Part shown: positions 8,215 through 17,880 of the stretch, piece after piece | How the letters are laid out: each line of letters opens with the position of its first letter | Numbering within the stretch: the stretch's first letter is position 1 | Assembly: GCF_002906155.1 (NCBI RefSeq) | Contig: NZ_MUJK01000005.1 | Span: 310,001 to 374,000 of the forward strand | Direction of reading: 5' to 3' | Origin: Pseudomonas laurylsulfativorans | GTDB lineage: Bacteria > Pseudomonadota > Gammaproteobacteria > Pseudomonadales > Pseudomonadaceae | DNA: 64,000 nucleotides | Program-made: the position numbers and the translations under genes | The notes under the pieces: generated by a model | The model's input: the letters and a program-made list of their open reading frames with translations, nothing else | Databases searched by the model: none | Told to the model about the DNA's origin: nothing

Positions 8215-8736
8215 TTAAGCTCTTGGCTTCACAGTGCCGCAATCCTGCCCCAACCAAACGGCGCGGGATTCGAGGCTACCCTTCTGCTGAATACCGGTGG
8301 CGTTGAACGTCCCGTTGACCTTGGTGGTGAATTCGCGATCACTGAGGAAAGTCGCCACGCCCGCACCCTGGGCTTTCGGGCAGCTGAAGCGGAATTTCCA
8401 CTGATTGCCAGAGCGGTCGGTGATTTCCTGTTTGCAGCCCGACTGCGGATCGGTCAGCGGAATGTTATCGGTCTTGACCTGCTCTGGGGTCAAGCACGCC
8501 CGGATCCCTTTGCCGCCCATGGTGATGCCCTGTTTTTCCAGCATTGCACGCTGCTCAGGAGTCATCTGGCTCTGGAGCTGGCCGAGGATCAATTGCAGGT
8601 CCGGCATATTCTGCTCATCGACCTTCATGTTGCTCGTGGTCAGCTCCCACAATCCCGGTTGCAGCATTTGCGCGTGAGCCGCCACAGGAAGTGCCAAACC
8701 CAGTGCCATGGCCAAACCCAGCAGACGAACGTTCAT
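8215..8736 (-). CDS. DUF3617 family periplasmic protein
   Basis: A secreted protein of 173 residues with a signal peptide (MNVRLLGLAMALGLALPVAA, cleaved near AHA-QM). The mature part opens with LQPGLWELTTS, the usual start of DUF3617 proteins, and has four Cys in typical positions (ACLTPE, GCKQE, FSCPKA, QDCG). The role is unknown. Its ATG follows a good AGGAG site. It is transcribed alone, convergent with the zinc operon across the REP pair. Confidence 0.85.
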   Translation of the reverse strand: MNVRLLGLAMALGLALPVAAHAQMLQPGLWELTTSNMKVDEQNMPDLQLILGQLQSQMTPEQRAMLEKQGITMGGKGIRACLTPEQVKTDNIPLTDPQSGCKQEITDRSGNQWKFRFSCPKAQGAGVATFLSDREFTTKVNGTFNATGIQQKGSLESRAVWLGQDCGTVKPRA

Positions 8737-8868
8737 CGAGTAACTCCTGATCAGTAGTGGCCGTTAGACGTCAGCCGCAGGCTTCGGTTCATGGCCCAAT
8801 TAATTAGCGACATTCTGCACGGAACATGGTCTGTTAAGCACTGAATCTTCAGGAGCAAGGCAGCCCCC

Positions 8869-10308
8869 ATGGATTACTTCGGACCGCATATTTTCGGTTA
8901 TACCATCGCCCTGTTGCACTCGCTGGGCATGATCGCGGCCATACACGCCGTGTTGACCGTCCGTACCGCCCAAGGCTCTATCGCCTGGGCCCTGTCGCTG
9001 TTTTTCATCCCTTATCTCACGTTGATCCCGTACCTGATGTTCGGCCGCAGTACCTTTGATGGCTACATCAAGGCCCGGCGGCAGGCGAACGAGGAGATGC
9101 GCAAGGCCGTTTCCGAACTCAACTGGCGACCCTGGGTGGAAGAAGCACTCACTGCTCGCGCTTCGTCTGCATACGCCTCACTCAGAGCGATGCCCAAGCT
9201 GGGACACATGCCCTGCCTGGCCAACAACGAGATGCGACTGTTGATCAATGGCCAGTCGACGTTCGAGGCCATTTTCGCGGCCATCAGCCAGGCGAAAGAA
9301 GCCGTGCTGATCCAGTTTTTCATCGTTCACGACGACCGCCTTGGCCAACGCCTGCAGACTTTGCTATTGAAGAAAGCCGCCGAAGGCGTGGCGATTTATC
9401 TGTTGTATGACCGAATCGGCAGCCACTCCCTGCCCCAGGGTTATGTGCAGGCCTTACGTGATGGCGGGGTCGAGGTCAAAGCTTTTGGCCCCCGTAGTGG
9501 CTGGTTCAATCGCTTTCAGGTGAACTTTCGCAACCACCGCAAGATAGTGGTCGTGGACGGCATTCTCGGCTTCGTTGGCGGGCACAACGTCGGTGACGAA
9601 TACATGGGCGAGAAACCGCCCCTGGCCCCCTGGCGCGATACCCACGTGCAAGTGCGCGGGCCAGTAGTGGCATGCATGCAGGAGTCTTTCGCCGAAGACT
9701 GGTTCTGGGTTGCTCGTGAACTGCCGCCACTGATCCTGCCCGAGGTTTATCCGGAAGACGGCGTGCTGTGCCAGTTGCTCGCCAGCGGGCCGGCAGACGC
9801 CTGCGAAACCTGTTCTCTGTTCTTTGTCGAAGCCATCCATGCGGCGACAGAACGGGTATGGATTACCAGCCCGTACTTCATCCCCGACGAAGCCGTGTTC
9901 GCTGCTTTGCGCCTGGCGGTACTGCGCGGTGTGGATGTGCGCCTGCTGTTGCCGTCCCGGCCCGACCACCGAATCGTCTATGCCGCCTCCAGCCTCTATG
10001 CCTTCGAAGCTGTGCGCGCCGGCGTGCGGGTATTCCGTTACCAACCCGGCTTCCTGCACCAGAAAGTGGTGCTGATCGACAGTGAAATCAGCGCCATTGG
10101 CAGCGCCAACCTGGACAACCGTTCGTTCCGGCTGAATTTCGAAGTGATGTTGCTGACCGTCGACAGTGCTTTTGCCGCCGAGGTGGAACAGATGCTCAAC
10201 GATGACTTCGCCAACGCCCACGAAATCGCCAAAGAAGAAGGCCGGGAGACCCGCCGCATCCAACAGGTCGGCATGCGGGTCGCCCGGCTTATTTCACCGA
10301 TTCTTTAG
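8869..10308 (+). CDS. clsA: Cardiolipin synthase ClsA
   Basis: A membrane enzyme of the phospholipase D superfamily that makes cardiolipin from two phosphatidylglycerols. The 479 residues carry two N-terminal membrane segments (about 10-60) and two HKD motifs: HRKIVVVDG with GGHN, and HQKVVLIDS with GSANLDNRS. The length matches ClsA. Its end overlaps the convergent cfa gene by four bases. Confidence 0.95.
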   Translation: MDYFGPHIFGYTIALLHSLGMIAAIHAVLTVRTAQGSIAWALSLFFIPYLTLIPYLMFGRSTFDGYIKARRQANEEMRKAVSELNWRPWVEEALTARASSAYASLRAMPKLGHMPCLANNEMRLLINGQSTFEAIFAAISQAKEAVLIQFFIVHDDRLGQRLQTLLLKKAAEGVAIYLLYDRIGSHSLPQGYVQALRDGGVEVKAFGPRSGWFNRFQVNFRNHRKIVVVDGILGFVGGHNVGDEYMGEKPPLAPWRDTHVQVRGPVVACMQESFAEDWFWVARELPPLILPEVYPEDGVLCQLLASGPADACETCSLFFVEAIHAATERVWITSPYFIPDEAVFAALRLAVLRGVDVRLLLPSRPDHRIVYAASSLYAFEAVRAGVRVFRYQPGFLHQKVVLIDSEISAIGSANLDNRSFRLNFEVMLLTVDSAFAAEVEQMLNDDFANAHEIAKEEGRETRRIQQVGMRVARLISPIL

Positions 10309-11489
10309 AGATAGATATCGTCGCGGGTCCATGGCAGTTCATGACTGCCATCGGCATGGGCCTTCACCGCGAGAATCTGGTGCAGGTTGATCCAGCCGCG
10401 GGCAAACGCATAAGCGCAACCCGCCAGATACAGTCGCCAGATGCGCAGGGCTTGTTCCGGTACGAGTCTGGACGCCGTTTCGAGGTTGTCCTCCAGGCGT
10501 TCGCTCCAGTGATCGAGCGTGCGAGCGTAGTGCAGGCGCAAGCTTTCGACGTCGACGATTTCCAGCCCGGCCTCGCTGATCTCGGCAGAGATCATCGACA
10601 AATGCGGCAGTTCGCCGTTAGGGAACACATATTTCTCGATGAACTCACCGGCACCGCGACCCACCGGACGGCCATCATTGTATTTGGCGGTGATCCCATG
10701 GTTCATCACCAGTCCGCCCTCTTTCACCGCGCCGAACAGGGTCTTGCAGTACTCGGCCAGATTGGCGTGGCCGACGTGTTCGAACATGCCGACACTGACC
10801 ACTTTGTCGAAACGGCCATCCTGTGGCAGATCGCGATAGTCGAGCAGTTGCAGTTCGATCATGTCCTCCAGGCCCTCCGCTTTTACGCGTTCCCGGGCCA
10901 AGGCTAACTGTTCATTGCTAAGGGTGATACCGAACACTTTCGCGCCAAACTCGCGCGCCGCAAAACGCGCCAATCCACCCCAACCGCAACCCACATCCAG
11001 CAGATATTCGCCAGGCTGCAGGCGCAGCTTGCGGCACAAATGACGGAACTTGGCTTGCTGGGCCTGTTCGAGCGATTCACTGCCGGTCTCGAAATAAGCG
11101 CAGGAATACGCCATGTCGCTGTCGAGCCACAGTTGATAGAACTCGTTGGACAGGTCGTAGTGGTAGGAAATCGCCTTAGCGTCCATCTCTTTGTCGTGGG
11201 CGCTACGAACAGGCTGATTGTCGTCGTCTTCGTTCAGCAACGCCTGGCTCCATTCATCACAGATGCGAATCACATCGCTGATGGAGCCTTCAAGTTCCAG
11301 TTTGCCTTCGACAAATGCAGCACCGAGGGCATCCAGGCTTGGATGGGTAAACTGGGTGACCATTTGTGGGTCCTTGACCACAATCGTGACACTGGGCGTC
11401 GGCCCCAGGTTGAATTCATGGCCGTCCCAGAGTCTCAGGCGAAGCGGTAATTGCAGATTCTGTAAGGCCGGTGGTAGTTGCGCGAGCAT
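10305..11489 (-). CDS. cfa: Cyclopropane-fatty-acyl-phospholipid synthase
   Basis: A SAM-dependent enzyme that adds a methylene bridge to unsaturated acyl chains of membrane phospholipids, usually in stationary phase or under acid stress. It has 394 residues. The SAM-binding loop LLDVGCGWGGLARFAA and downstream GMFEHVG are clear. The start has AAGGGGG six bases upstream. It is convergent with clsA, and both act on membrane lipids; the two genes overlap by four bases at their ends. Confidence 0.95.
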   Translation of the reverse strand: MLAQLPPALQNLQLPLRLRLWDGHEFNLGPTPSVTIVVKDPQMVTQFTHPSLDALGAAFVEGKLELEGSISDVIRICDEWSQALLNEDDDNQPVRSAHDKEMDAKAISYHYDLSNEFYQLWLDSDMAYSCAYFETGSESLEQAQQAKFRHLCRKLRLQPGEYLLDVGCGWGGLARFAAREFGAKVFGITLSNEQLALARERVKAEGLEDMIELQLLDYRDLPQDGRFDKVVSVGMFEHVGHANLAEYCKTLFGAVKEGGLVMNHGITAKYNDGRPVGRGAGEFIEKYVFPNGELPHLSMISAEISEAGLEIVDVESLRLHYARTLDHWSERLEDNLETASRLVPEQALRIWRLYLAGCAYAFARGWINLHQILAVKAHADGSHELPWTRDDIYL

Positions 11490-11706
11490 GGATAACCCCC
11501 TTGTTTCAGACGTCTGAACAGAGGGTAGACCATCTATGAAAAATAGCTGGCTATCGAATTAATAGCCATTTCCAATGATTCGCTGCGCCAGAACCGGCCG
11601 CCGCCAATGCACAAAATGATGTGCCCTCATCTCCAATGACTACGAACCGGGCGCACAGTTCTAAAAAATTGAAACCCCGTGATTGCTTGGTTTAGAGCAT
11701 TCGACT

Positions 11707-13614
11707 TCAGGCTTCGTCCTTGATTTTGAGCAGTGGTTCCTGGAACCGCAGCAAACGACCGGCATTGCCCAATACCAACAAAGTGCTGAGGTTATGCAAC
11801 AACGCCGCAATCATCGCCCCGGCAGCACCGAGCCAGCCGAACGCGGCGAAGACCACAATGGCCAAGGTCCAGCCCAGGCCGATGATCACGTTGACCTGTA
11901 ATGTCTGGCGGCACTGCCGACTCAGACGCACGCAGGTGCCGAGCCGGCGCAGGTCACTGCCGATCAACACGATGTCGGCCGATGCCAGGGCGATATCTGC
12001 GCCGCCTGCCCCCATGGCCACACCGACCACGCCAGCCTTGAGGGCCAGGGAGTCGTTGATGCCATCGCCGACCACCATCGGCCGGAAGCCGCTGTTGATT
12101 TCCTTTAGCACGCGATTCAGTTTGTCCTCGGGCAACGCTTGCGCTTCGACGTCGCTGATCCCGACATCCCGGGCGAGCGATTGCGCGACGCTGCGCCGAT
12201 CACCGGTGAGTAACAACTGACGACCCAATCCGAGGTCGCGCAATTCACCCAAGGCAAACTGCGCCTCGGGTTTAACGCTGTCGGCCAACAACAGCCAGGC
12301 GAGGAATTCGCCGTTGAGCGCCAGCCCGGCAATCGGTCCGTCGTGATCGGGAACCGCCGTAGTGCTGATGCCCAGTTGTGCAAACAATTCCGGTCGGCCG
12401 AGTGCCGCTTCGCCCTGCTCGGTCATCGCTACCACGCCCAGACCCTGGCGCTCATGAATGTCAGAAAGCAGCAGAAAATGCTCCTGGGTCACCAACCCCG
12501 CGAGCGCACGGCTGACCGGATGACTGCTGGCCGAGCCGAGGCTGGCGGCGAGTTTCAGGACATGGCTGCGATCCTCCAGCGGACTGTCGATGGATTGCAG
12601 GCGCAAGGTGCCAAAGGTCAGCGTCCCGGTCTTGTCGACCACCAGCGAAGTCAGGTCCGCCAACTCTTCGAGGAATGCGGAACTGCGGATCAGAATCCCG
12701 TGGCGTGCCGCCACCGCCACCCCGGCAATTGCCGTGGCCGGCGCCGACAACACCAGCGCACAAGGACAGGCCGCCACCAATACCGCGAGCATCGCTTGAG
12801 CATTGTTGGTGATGAACCAGGTCACGGCCGCCAGCAGCAACACCAGCACCATATAGCTGCCGGCGTAACGCTCCAGCAGACGAGTGATCGGCGGCTTGGA
12901 GCGCTCGGCGTTTTGCATCAGCGCAATCACTTTGCCGAGGGTCGACTCGTGACCAGTGCGGGTCACTTCGATTCGCAGCAGACCATCGAGATTGATCGCC
13001 CCGCCATACACCGACATGCCAACGCCCGCCTCCATCGGTACCGATTCGCCGGTAATGGAGGCGGTGTCCAGGCTCGCCTGACCGGACATCACCCGGCCAT
13101 CCGCCGGCACCCGGTCACCGGCCCGCACCTCCACCAGATCGCCGGCTTTGAGCGTGCCGTTGTCGACCTCAATGATGGAACCGTCGGCCTGCACCTTGCG
13201 CGCGTGGCTGCGGGTCAGTTTACCGAGGGCGTGAATGGCTTCCTGGGAGCCGATCACGCTGCGCTCCTCCAGCACATGGCCGAAGATCATGATGATCGGC
13301 AACAGCGCCGCCGTCAGCAGATCCCCGGTAGCCCAGGCACCCAGCATGGCCAATGCAATCAATTGGTCGGTGATGCCGTGCAGACTCGGATAACGCAGGC
13401 TGTACCAGGCCGAACGCATGACCGGTACAGCGACCAACAGCGAGGCAACACCCAGCAGCAGTTGACTGACACCCGTTTGCTCCGGTGCCAGCCAACGCCA
13501 GATCAAGCCCAGCGCAAGCAGACCCAACGCGAGCATGGCCAGTGTCAGTTGACGCGCGGCGCGGCGCTGTTCGGCCGAAGACAACAGGCTCGGTGCAGCG
13601 GTTTGAGCGGTCAT
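11707..13614 (-). CDS. hmtA: HmtA-like heavy-metal P1B-type ATPase
   Basis: A 635-residue metal-pumping ATPase with TGES (188-191), the membrane CPC motif (283-285), DKTGT with phosphorylated D327, the SSHPVSRAL P1B His-Pro motif and GDGIND. There is no N-terminal HMA or His-rich metal-binding domain; the protein begins close to the first membrane helix. P. aeruginosa HmtA is reported to import copper and zinc and lies in a similar cluster, so import is proposed here. It is the last gene of a four-gene operon with three SPFH proteins, linked by four-base overlaps, and a Zur-like box precedes the operon. Direction and metal are inferred. Confidence 0.88.
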   Translation of the reverse strand: MTAQTAAPSLLSSAEQRRAARQLTLAMLALGLLALGLIWRWLAPEQTGVSQLLLGVASLLVAVPVMRSAWYSLRYPSLHGITDQLIALAMLGAWATGDLLTAALLPIIMIFGHVLEERSVIGSQEAIHALGKLTRSHARKVQADGSIIEVDNGTLKAGDLVEVRAGDRVPADGRVMSGQASLDTASITGESVPMEAGVGMSVYGGAINLDGLLRIEVTRTGHESTLGKVIALMQNAERSKPPITRLLERYAGSYMVLVLLLAAVTWFITNNAQAMLAVLVAACPCALVLSAPATAIAGVAVAARHGILIRSSAFLEELADLTSLVVDKTGTLTFGTLRLQSIDSPLEDRSHVLKLAASLGSASSHPVSRALAGLVTQEHFLLLSDIHERQGLGVVAMTEQGEAALGRPELFAQLGISTTAVPDHDGPIAGLALNGEFLAWLLLADSVKPEAQFALGELRDLGLGRQLLLTGDRRSVAQSLARDVGISDVEAQALPEDKLNRVLKEINSGFRPMVVGDGINDSLALKAGVVGVAMGAGGADIALASADIVLIGSDLRRLGTCVRLSRQCRQTLQVNVIIGLGWTLAIVVFAAFGWLGAAGAMIAALLHNLSTLLVLGNAGRLLRFQEPLLKIKDEA

Positions 13615-14669
13615 TGTGCAGCTCCCTGAATGATCAGGCGGGAATCGTCTTTGGGATCGACCGTGGTGACCGATCCGGCCTGGCCGAGAATTTTCGGCAT
13701 GCGTTCGCGATAGATGCGCAGCAGCATTTGCGGATCAATGCCTTGCTGTTGTGCTTTGGCCAGGCTCAACACGGTGGCCGTATCAGCCGACGCCTTGGCC
13801 AATCGTTCACTCGCCTGGGCATGGGCCACCTGCAGCGTGCGGTCGGCTTGTTCGTTGGCGGCCTGCGACAATTTCTCGGCTTCGGTACGCGCATTGGCGA
13901 CGGCCTTATCGGCTTGCTGGCTCGCCGTCAGTACCGCGTTGAAAGCGTTCACAGCAGGACTTGGCAGACTCGATTGCACATCGACCCGCGCCACTTCGAT
14001 CCCCAAGCCCTGCCCTGTTGCACTGAGCTCAGCCAGCCGTTGATTGATACCCTGCACCAGATCACCACGCAGGCGCTCGCGTCGCTCCGCCGCCTGGCTA
14101 TCGGCGCCGATCAATTCCGGGCGAGCGACCAGGATGGTGTCCAGATCCCGTGCGGCCGTGAGCGCGACCGCGCTGCGGGTCACCAGTCGATCCAGCGCCG
14201 GCAACACGTGTTCGCCCTGAAGCACGAATGCGTATGGCTCAGTGACTTTGTAGAACACCCGCACATCGAGTTGCACCACCCCGGCATCACCGGTTAACAG
14301 ATAGCCGGAGCCCGCGAAGGCATCACTGATGGGCGAGGCAAAACTGGCCACGCGATCTGCCTGTATCGCGGCATCACTGCGCAACAGACTGTCCACACGC
14401 CGCTCGATGACCCGGTCCGCGGCTGGCAACAAAGTCACCTGTTCAAAGGGCTGCGGCCAGGCCAATAACAGCCCGGCATTCTGAATACGATCCAGCGCAC
14501 CGAAATGCATAACCACGGCGCGGTTTTGTGGATCGATTTGCCGCACATTGGAAAACGCCCACGCCAACGCCGCCAGCACCGTCACCGCGTACAGGGCAAT
14601 AAACGCCAATCGCCCGGCCTGAATCCAGGGGCCGCTCAACTCATTTGTTCCACGTGGAACCAAACTCAT
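13611..14669 (-). CDS. SPFH/Band 7 membrane protein (HflC-like)
   Basis: A 352-residue protein with one N-terminal membrane helix (about 20-45) and then an SPFH domain that begins with VRQIDPQNRAVVMHFG. A long Ala/Glu/Gln-rich coiled-coil segment follows (about 230-310). HflC-type proteins form large membrane rings with HflK partners and influence FtsH protease or membrane organisation. Here the partner appears to be the P-type ATPase, whose start overlaps this stop. The role with the transporter is inferred from the operon. Confidence 0.85.
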   Translation of the reverse strand: MSLVPRGTNELSGPWIQAGRLAFIALYAVTVLAALAWAFSNVRQIDPQNRAVVMHFGALDRIQNAGLLLAWPQPFEQVTLLPAADRVIERRVDSLLRSDAAIQADRVASFASPISDAFAGSGYLLTGDAGVVQLDVRVFYKVTEPYAFVLQGEHVLPALDRLVTRSAVALTAARDLDTILVARPELIGADSQAAERRERLRGDLVQGINQRLAELSATGQGLGIEVARVDVQSSLPSPAVNAFNAVLTASQQADKAVANARTEAEKLSQAANEQADRTLQVAHAQASERLAKASADTATVLSLAKAQQQGIDPQMLLRIYRERMPKILGQAGSVTTVDPKDDSRLIIQGAAQ

Positions 14670-15709
14670 GGCTGCGATCCGGACTTATTGTCGAGGCTCG
14701 GCGGACCGTCAACCAACACCCGGAACGGTGCAGCATCGGTGCGCAAAATCAGCTTGGTTCCCGGCGTCACCACCGTGCCCAGGGTGTCGAGTGAGCGAAG
14801 CAAGTTGTAGAGCTGAGGCGATCCCGCGTAGGCGCGACCGTAAATCTGCGCCGCTTCGACGCGGGATTGCGCTTCGATATCTGCCGCTTTCACCGTGGCA
14901 TCGGCCTGCACAATTCGCGCATCACGCTCGGCGGCGGAACGGATTTGCGCGGCTTCACGTTTGCCGATGGCCGTGCGCTCAGTGGCGATGGTTTCACGCT
15001 CGGCGCGCATCCGGTCGACCGTCGCGGTGAGCGTCACCGAAGGCAGCGTCAACCGTTCGATGCCGACCTGCAACACGCGTACGCCATAAGTGGTGAGCAA
15101 CTGCTGATCGATTTGCTTGCGCAGTTGTGCTTCAAAATCGGCAATGCGCACCTGGCTGGCATCGGTATTCACCAGGTTCGCCAGATCAAAACTGCTGGCG
15201 GTGGTTTCCAGTGCGGAGCCAACAAAGGTACGAATCTGCCGCGCGGCTTCATCAGGCTGGTTCTGCACCGCGCGCATGAAACGTTGCACATTGTCCGGGT
15301 CGCCCTGCACCTTCCACGCCACATAGGCCTGGACGATGATGCGCAGACCATCCCGCGTGCCGACATCCTGCAAACCGCTGGACGTGGTTCGCAGTCGCAG
15401 ATCCACCGGGATCGCCGCCTCGAACGGTGCAGGCCAGCGCCAGCCCAGTCCCGGTTCCAGCAAGACTCGTGAAGGGTTGCCGAAGCGCGTGATCACCGTG
15501 GCTTCCCCCGAACGCACCTGCACCAGGCTCGCGGCGGCGACTGCAAACGCCACCAGCAATGCCGCCCACCCCATCCGACGCCATGGGAATGGACCGGCCT
15601 CCTGAGGATCGCCGTGGTGATGATGGTGATGGCCGTGGTGGTGATGCCCGCCATGGCCGTGATCGTGGCCGGCGTGGTCATCGTGATCGTGGGTATGGGA
15701 CTGGTTCAA
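14666..15709 (-). CDS. SPFH/Band 7 membrane protein (HflK-like) with His-rich N-terminus
   Basis: A 347-residue HflK-like protein. Its first 35 residues are dominated by His, Asp and Gly (HDHGHGGHHHHGHHHHHHGD), directly before one membrane helix (about 45-65) and an SPFH domain. In HflK topology the N-terminus is cytoplasmic, so the tract could bind zinc on the inner side of the membrane next to the ATPase. Ordinary HflK is not His-rich in this way. The C-terminal half is an Ala/Glu/Arg-rich coiled coil. Four-base overlaps link it to both neighbouring SPFH genes. Confidence 0.85.
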   Translation of the reverse strand: MNQSHTHDHDDHAGHDHGHGGHHHHGHHHHHHGDPQEAGPFPWRRMGWAALLVAFAVAAASLVQVRSGEATVITRFGNPSRVLLEPGLGWRWPAPFEAAIPVDLRLRTTSSGLQDVGTRDGLRIIVQAYVAWKVQGDPDNVQRFMRAVQNQPDEAARQIRTFVGSALETTASSFDLANLVNTDASQVRIADFEAQLRKQIDQQLLTTYGVRVLQVGIERLTLPSVTLTATVDRMRAERETIATERTAIGKREAAQIRSAAERDARIVQADATVKAADIEAQSRVEAAQIYGRAYAGSPQLYNLLRSLDTLGTVVTPGTKLILRTDAAPFRVLVDGPPSLDNKSGSQP

Positions 15710-17664
15710 TTGGCAGCTCCTGGCTGAGCGGTTTTACGCGACGGCGCAGGGTCAACCGGCAGCGTGAACGTACGGAGGTCGATGGTCGGCGCATTGCTGC
15801 TGCCACCCAGTCGATGATCGAGAACCAACAATTTGGCGTTGGCCAAACCCTGGGACAACTGGCTGAAATACTGCTCCAGCACAAAGGCCTGGCCCGCACT
15901 GGCATAGGCTTTTTGCTCGGCGTTGAAATTCAGGTCCGCAGCCTGGGCGCCGGCTTTGATTTCGCGGGCACTGGCCGTCGCCTGATCGCGGGCGATGCTG
16001 GCCTGCAACTGCGCCTGGTTGGTGGCTTCGGCAGCGGCGCCACGTTCCCGGGCGATCAAGGCTTGCGCGCCAATCTGCGCCGCTTGCACACCGTGATAGG
16101 CATTGGCTGCACCGGCCGGAGGGTGAATCGCCTCGACCACCGTGGCGAGAATCTCCACGCCGCTGTCGAGTTTTTGCAGGTCAGCCTGGACGGCGCGGCC
16201 GATGTCTTCGGCCAGCCCTACCCTGTCCTCGCCCAGTAAACCGTCGAGGGTGCGCGAGGCGAAGTCGTGAACCAGGATTCGGCTGGCGGTGCTACGAATC
16301 AACATCGGCACATCGGCGCTGTTATAGGTAGCGGCCAACGCCGCCTGATCACTCAGACCGATGCGATAGACGAAGCGCACGTCCATGTTGACGATCTGAA
16401 AGCTCTGCTTGTCTGCCCGACTGCTGGCGATCACCTGGGATTTGTCGTTTACATGGCTGGCGTCCCACAGGCGATTGGCAATCGCCGGGGCCGGGCCTTC
16501 GGCCGGGTCTGACTGGGCGGGAGCCGAGGTATCACCGACACTGGTAGCCAGTTCGTGAACCACGCCATTCTCGACGCTCAACACCCGGCCCAGTGGCCAC
16601 GGCAAACCCATATGCAAACCGGGGCCAAACACCTCTACCGGCTTGCCGAATCGCTCGTAGATACCACGGCTTTGCAGGGCAATTTCGTGAATGCCGGTCA
16701 GCGACCAGCCAACCAGCGACACCACCGCCAACACCGGCAGCAACGCCCGACGCATGTAAGTAAACGCCCAGATCTGCCGCAGATCGATGCCGAAGCGGTT
16801 ATGCAATTCGTGCTGCAAAGCCAGCAATGGCTGGGGTGGCCAGCGCAGCATGTCGGCGACGAAACTACGCGCCAACAGCTCCGGCTCAAGGCGCTCGCGG
16901 CGTGGGCTGAACAATGACAAAAGCGCACGCAGCAACAGCTCAGCTGCCACCAGCCCCGGCAACAATCCGATCAACACCGCCAGGCGTACGGGCCATACCG
17001 ACGCTTCATCGGCAAACAACAGACAAAAGGCACCGAGTACCAGGCTGATGATCGCCACGCGAGTCAATTGCGCCAACGCGGCGGCTTCAGGCCATTGCGC
17101 GGGGTTTTCCTGCGCCAGATGGCGCTCCATCACCAACAGGCCGAATGCCAACAGCAAGGAGCACGCAGCACCGACAGTGGCCGCCAGGCCAAGTGCTGCC
17201 GGGGGTAACGCGAGATTCCAGACCTGTTCCACACCCAACAATGCCAACAATGCCCAGCCACCAAGCCATAGCGTCGGCGCGCCGATTTGCCCGAGCAGGT
17301 GCTGCGATTGCCGGCTGATGCGGTCCAGTAAGCGTTCATACCATCCCGAAGGCGCAAAAGATTCGTCGACAGCGACCTCGGGCACGGTGGGATTCATGGC
17401 GCGGGCACGCCACCTGGCCACCCACCAGGCCGATTGCAGGCCCGCCATCAACACCAGCAACGCCGCGCTCAGGTTCAATAGCAACGCTGGCCACAGTGTT
17501 TGCGACGCAAACAGCCCGGCAAAAAACGCCAGTAGCACACCCACCGTTGCGAGTACGCCCGCACCGGTGGCGAACTTGCGCAAACGCCGCCCTTGAATGA
17601 ACGCCTGCTGGAAACGCGGCAACCCGGCTAACGGCGTTTCATCAACATCGAGATCGACTTGCAT
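15706..17664 (-). CDS. Large polytopic SPFH-domain protein
   Basis: The first gene of the operon encodes 652 residues. The N-terminal half (about 35-340) has several hydrophobic segments. An HflK-type SPFH domain follows, recognisable by GIYERFGKPVEVFGPGLHMG and WPLGRV, and then an Ala-rich coiled coil. Fusion of a multi-helix membrane region to an SPFH domain differs from standard HflK and HflC. It probably nucleates an assembly with the next two SPFH proteins and the metal ATPase. The Zur-like box ends about 30 bases before its start. Confidence 0.82.
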   Translation of the reverse strand: MQVDLDVDETPLAGLPRFQQAFIQGRRLRKFATGAGVLATVGVLLAFFAGLFASQTLWPALLLNLSAALLVLMAGLQSAWWVARWRARAMNPTVPEVAVDESFAPSGWYERLLDRISRQSQHLLGQIGAPTLWLGGWALLALLGVEQVWNLALPPAALGLAATVGAACSLLLAFGLLVMERHLAQENPAQWPEAAALAQLTRVAIISLVLGAFCLLFADEASVWPVRLAVLIGLLPGLVAAELLLRALLSLFSPRRERLEPELLARSFVADMLRWPPQPLLALQHELHNRFGIDLRQIWAFTYMRRALLPVLAVVSLVGWSLTGIHEIALQSRGIYERFGKPVEVFGPGLHMGLPWPLGRVLSVENGVVHELATSVGDTSAPAQSDPAEGPAPAIANRLWDASHVNDKSQVIASSRADKQSFQIVNMDVRFVYRIGLSDQAALAATYNSADVPMLIRSTASRILVHDFASRTLDGLLGEDRVGLAEDIGRAVQADLQKLDSGVEILATVVEAIHPPAGAANAYHGVQAAQIGAQALIARERGAAAEATNQAQLQASIARDQATASAREIKAGAQAADLNFNAEQKAYASAGQAFVLEQYFSQLSQGLANAKLLVLDHRLGGSSNAPTIDLRTFTLPVDPAPSRKTAQPGAAN

Positions 17665-17696
17665 ACCACCCCAGAGAGTCTTCGCTTACATGGCAA

Positions 17697-17715
17697 TTCG
17701 TTACGATATAACGAA
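17697..17715. promoter_or_regulatory. Zur-like operator 3
   Basis: TTCGTTA-CGATA-TAACGAA is a 19-bp palindrome with the same GTTA-N5-TAAC core as the two Zur boxes at 1.3 and 1.9 kb. It sits just upstream of the SPFH/HmtA operon start at 17664. The central bases differ from the consensus, so it is a weaker candidate. Confidence 0.6.
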
Positions 17716-17880
17716 AGTGGTGAAATTTCCGTGCTCAAGCGCGCCATCTAAAGATGCCCAACCTGTCGCTTACCTGAAGCCTTGACCGAAATGCTGTACA
17801 ACGCACATATTACGATCGTAATTTTCTTCAGAAACTACTTTTAACGATCCCTTTCCCATTCGATCCAGGAGTACAGATCC

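Noticed and set aside
12343..13629. 428-codon open frame on the plus strand
   Set aside because: Antisense shadow of the HmtA-like gene, full of Gln/Arg/His, with no domain.
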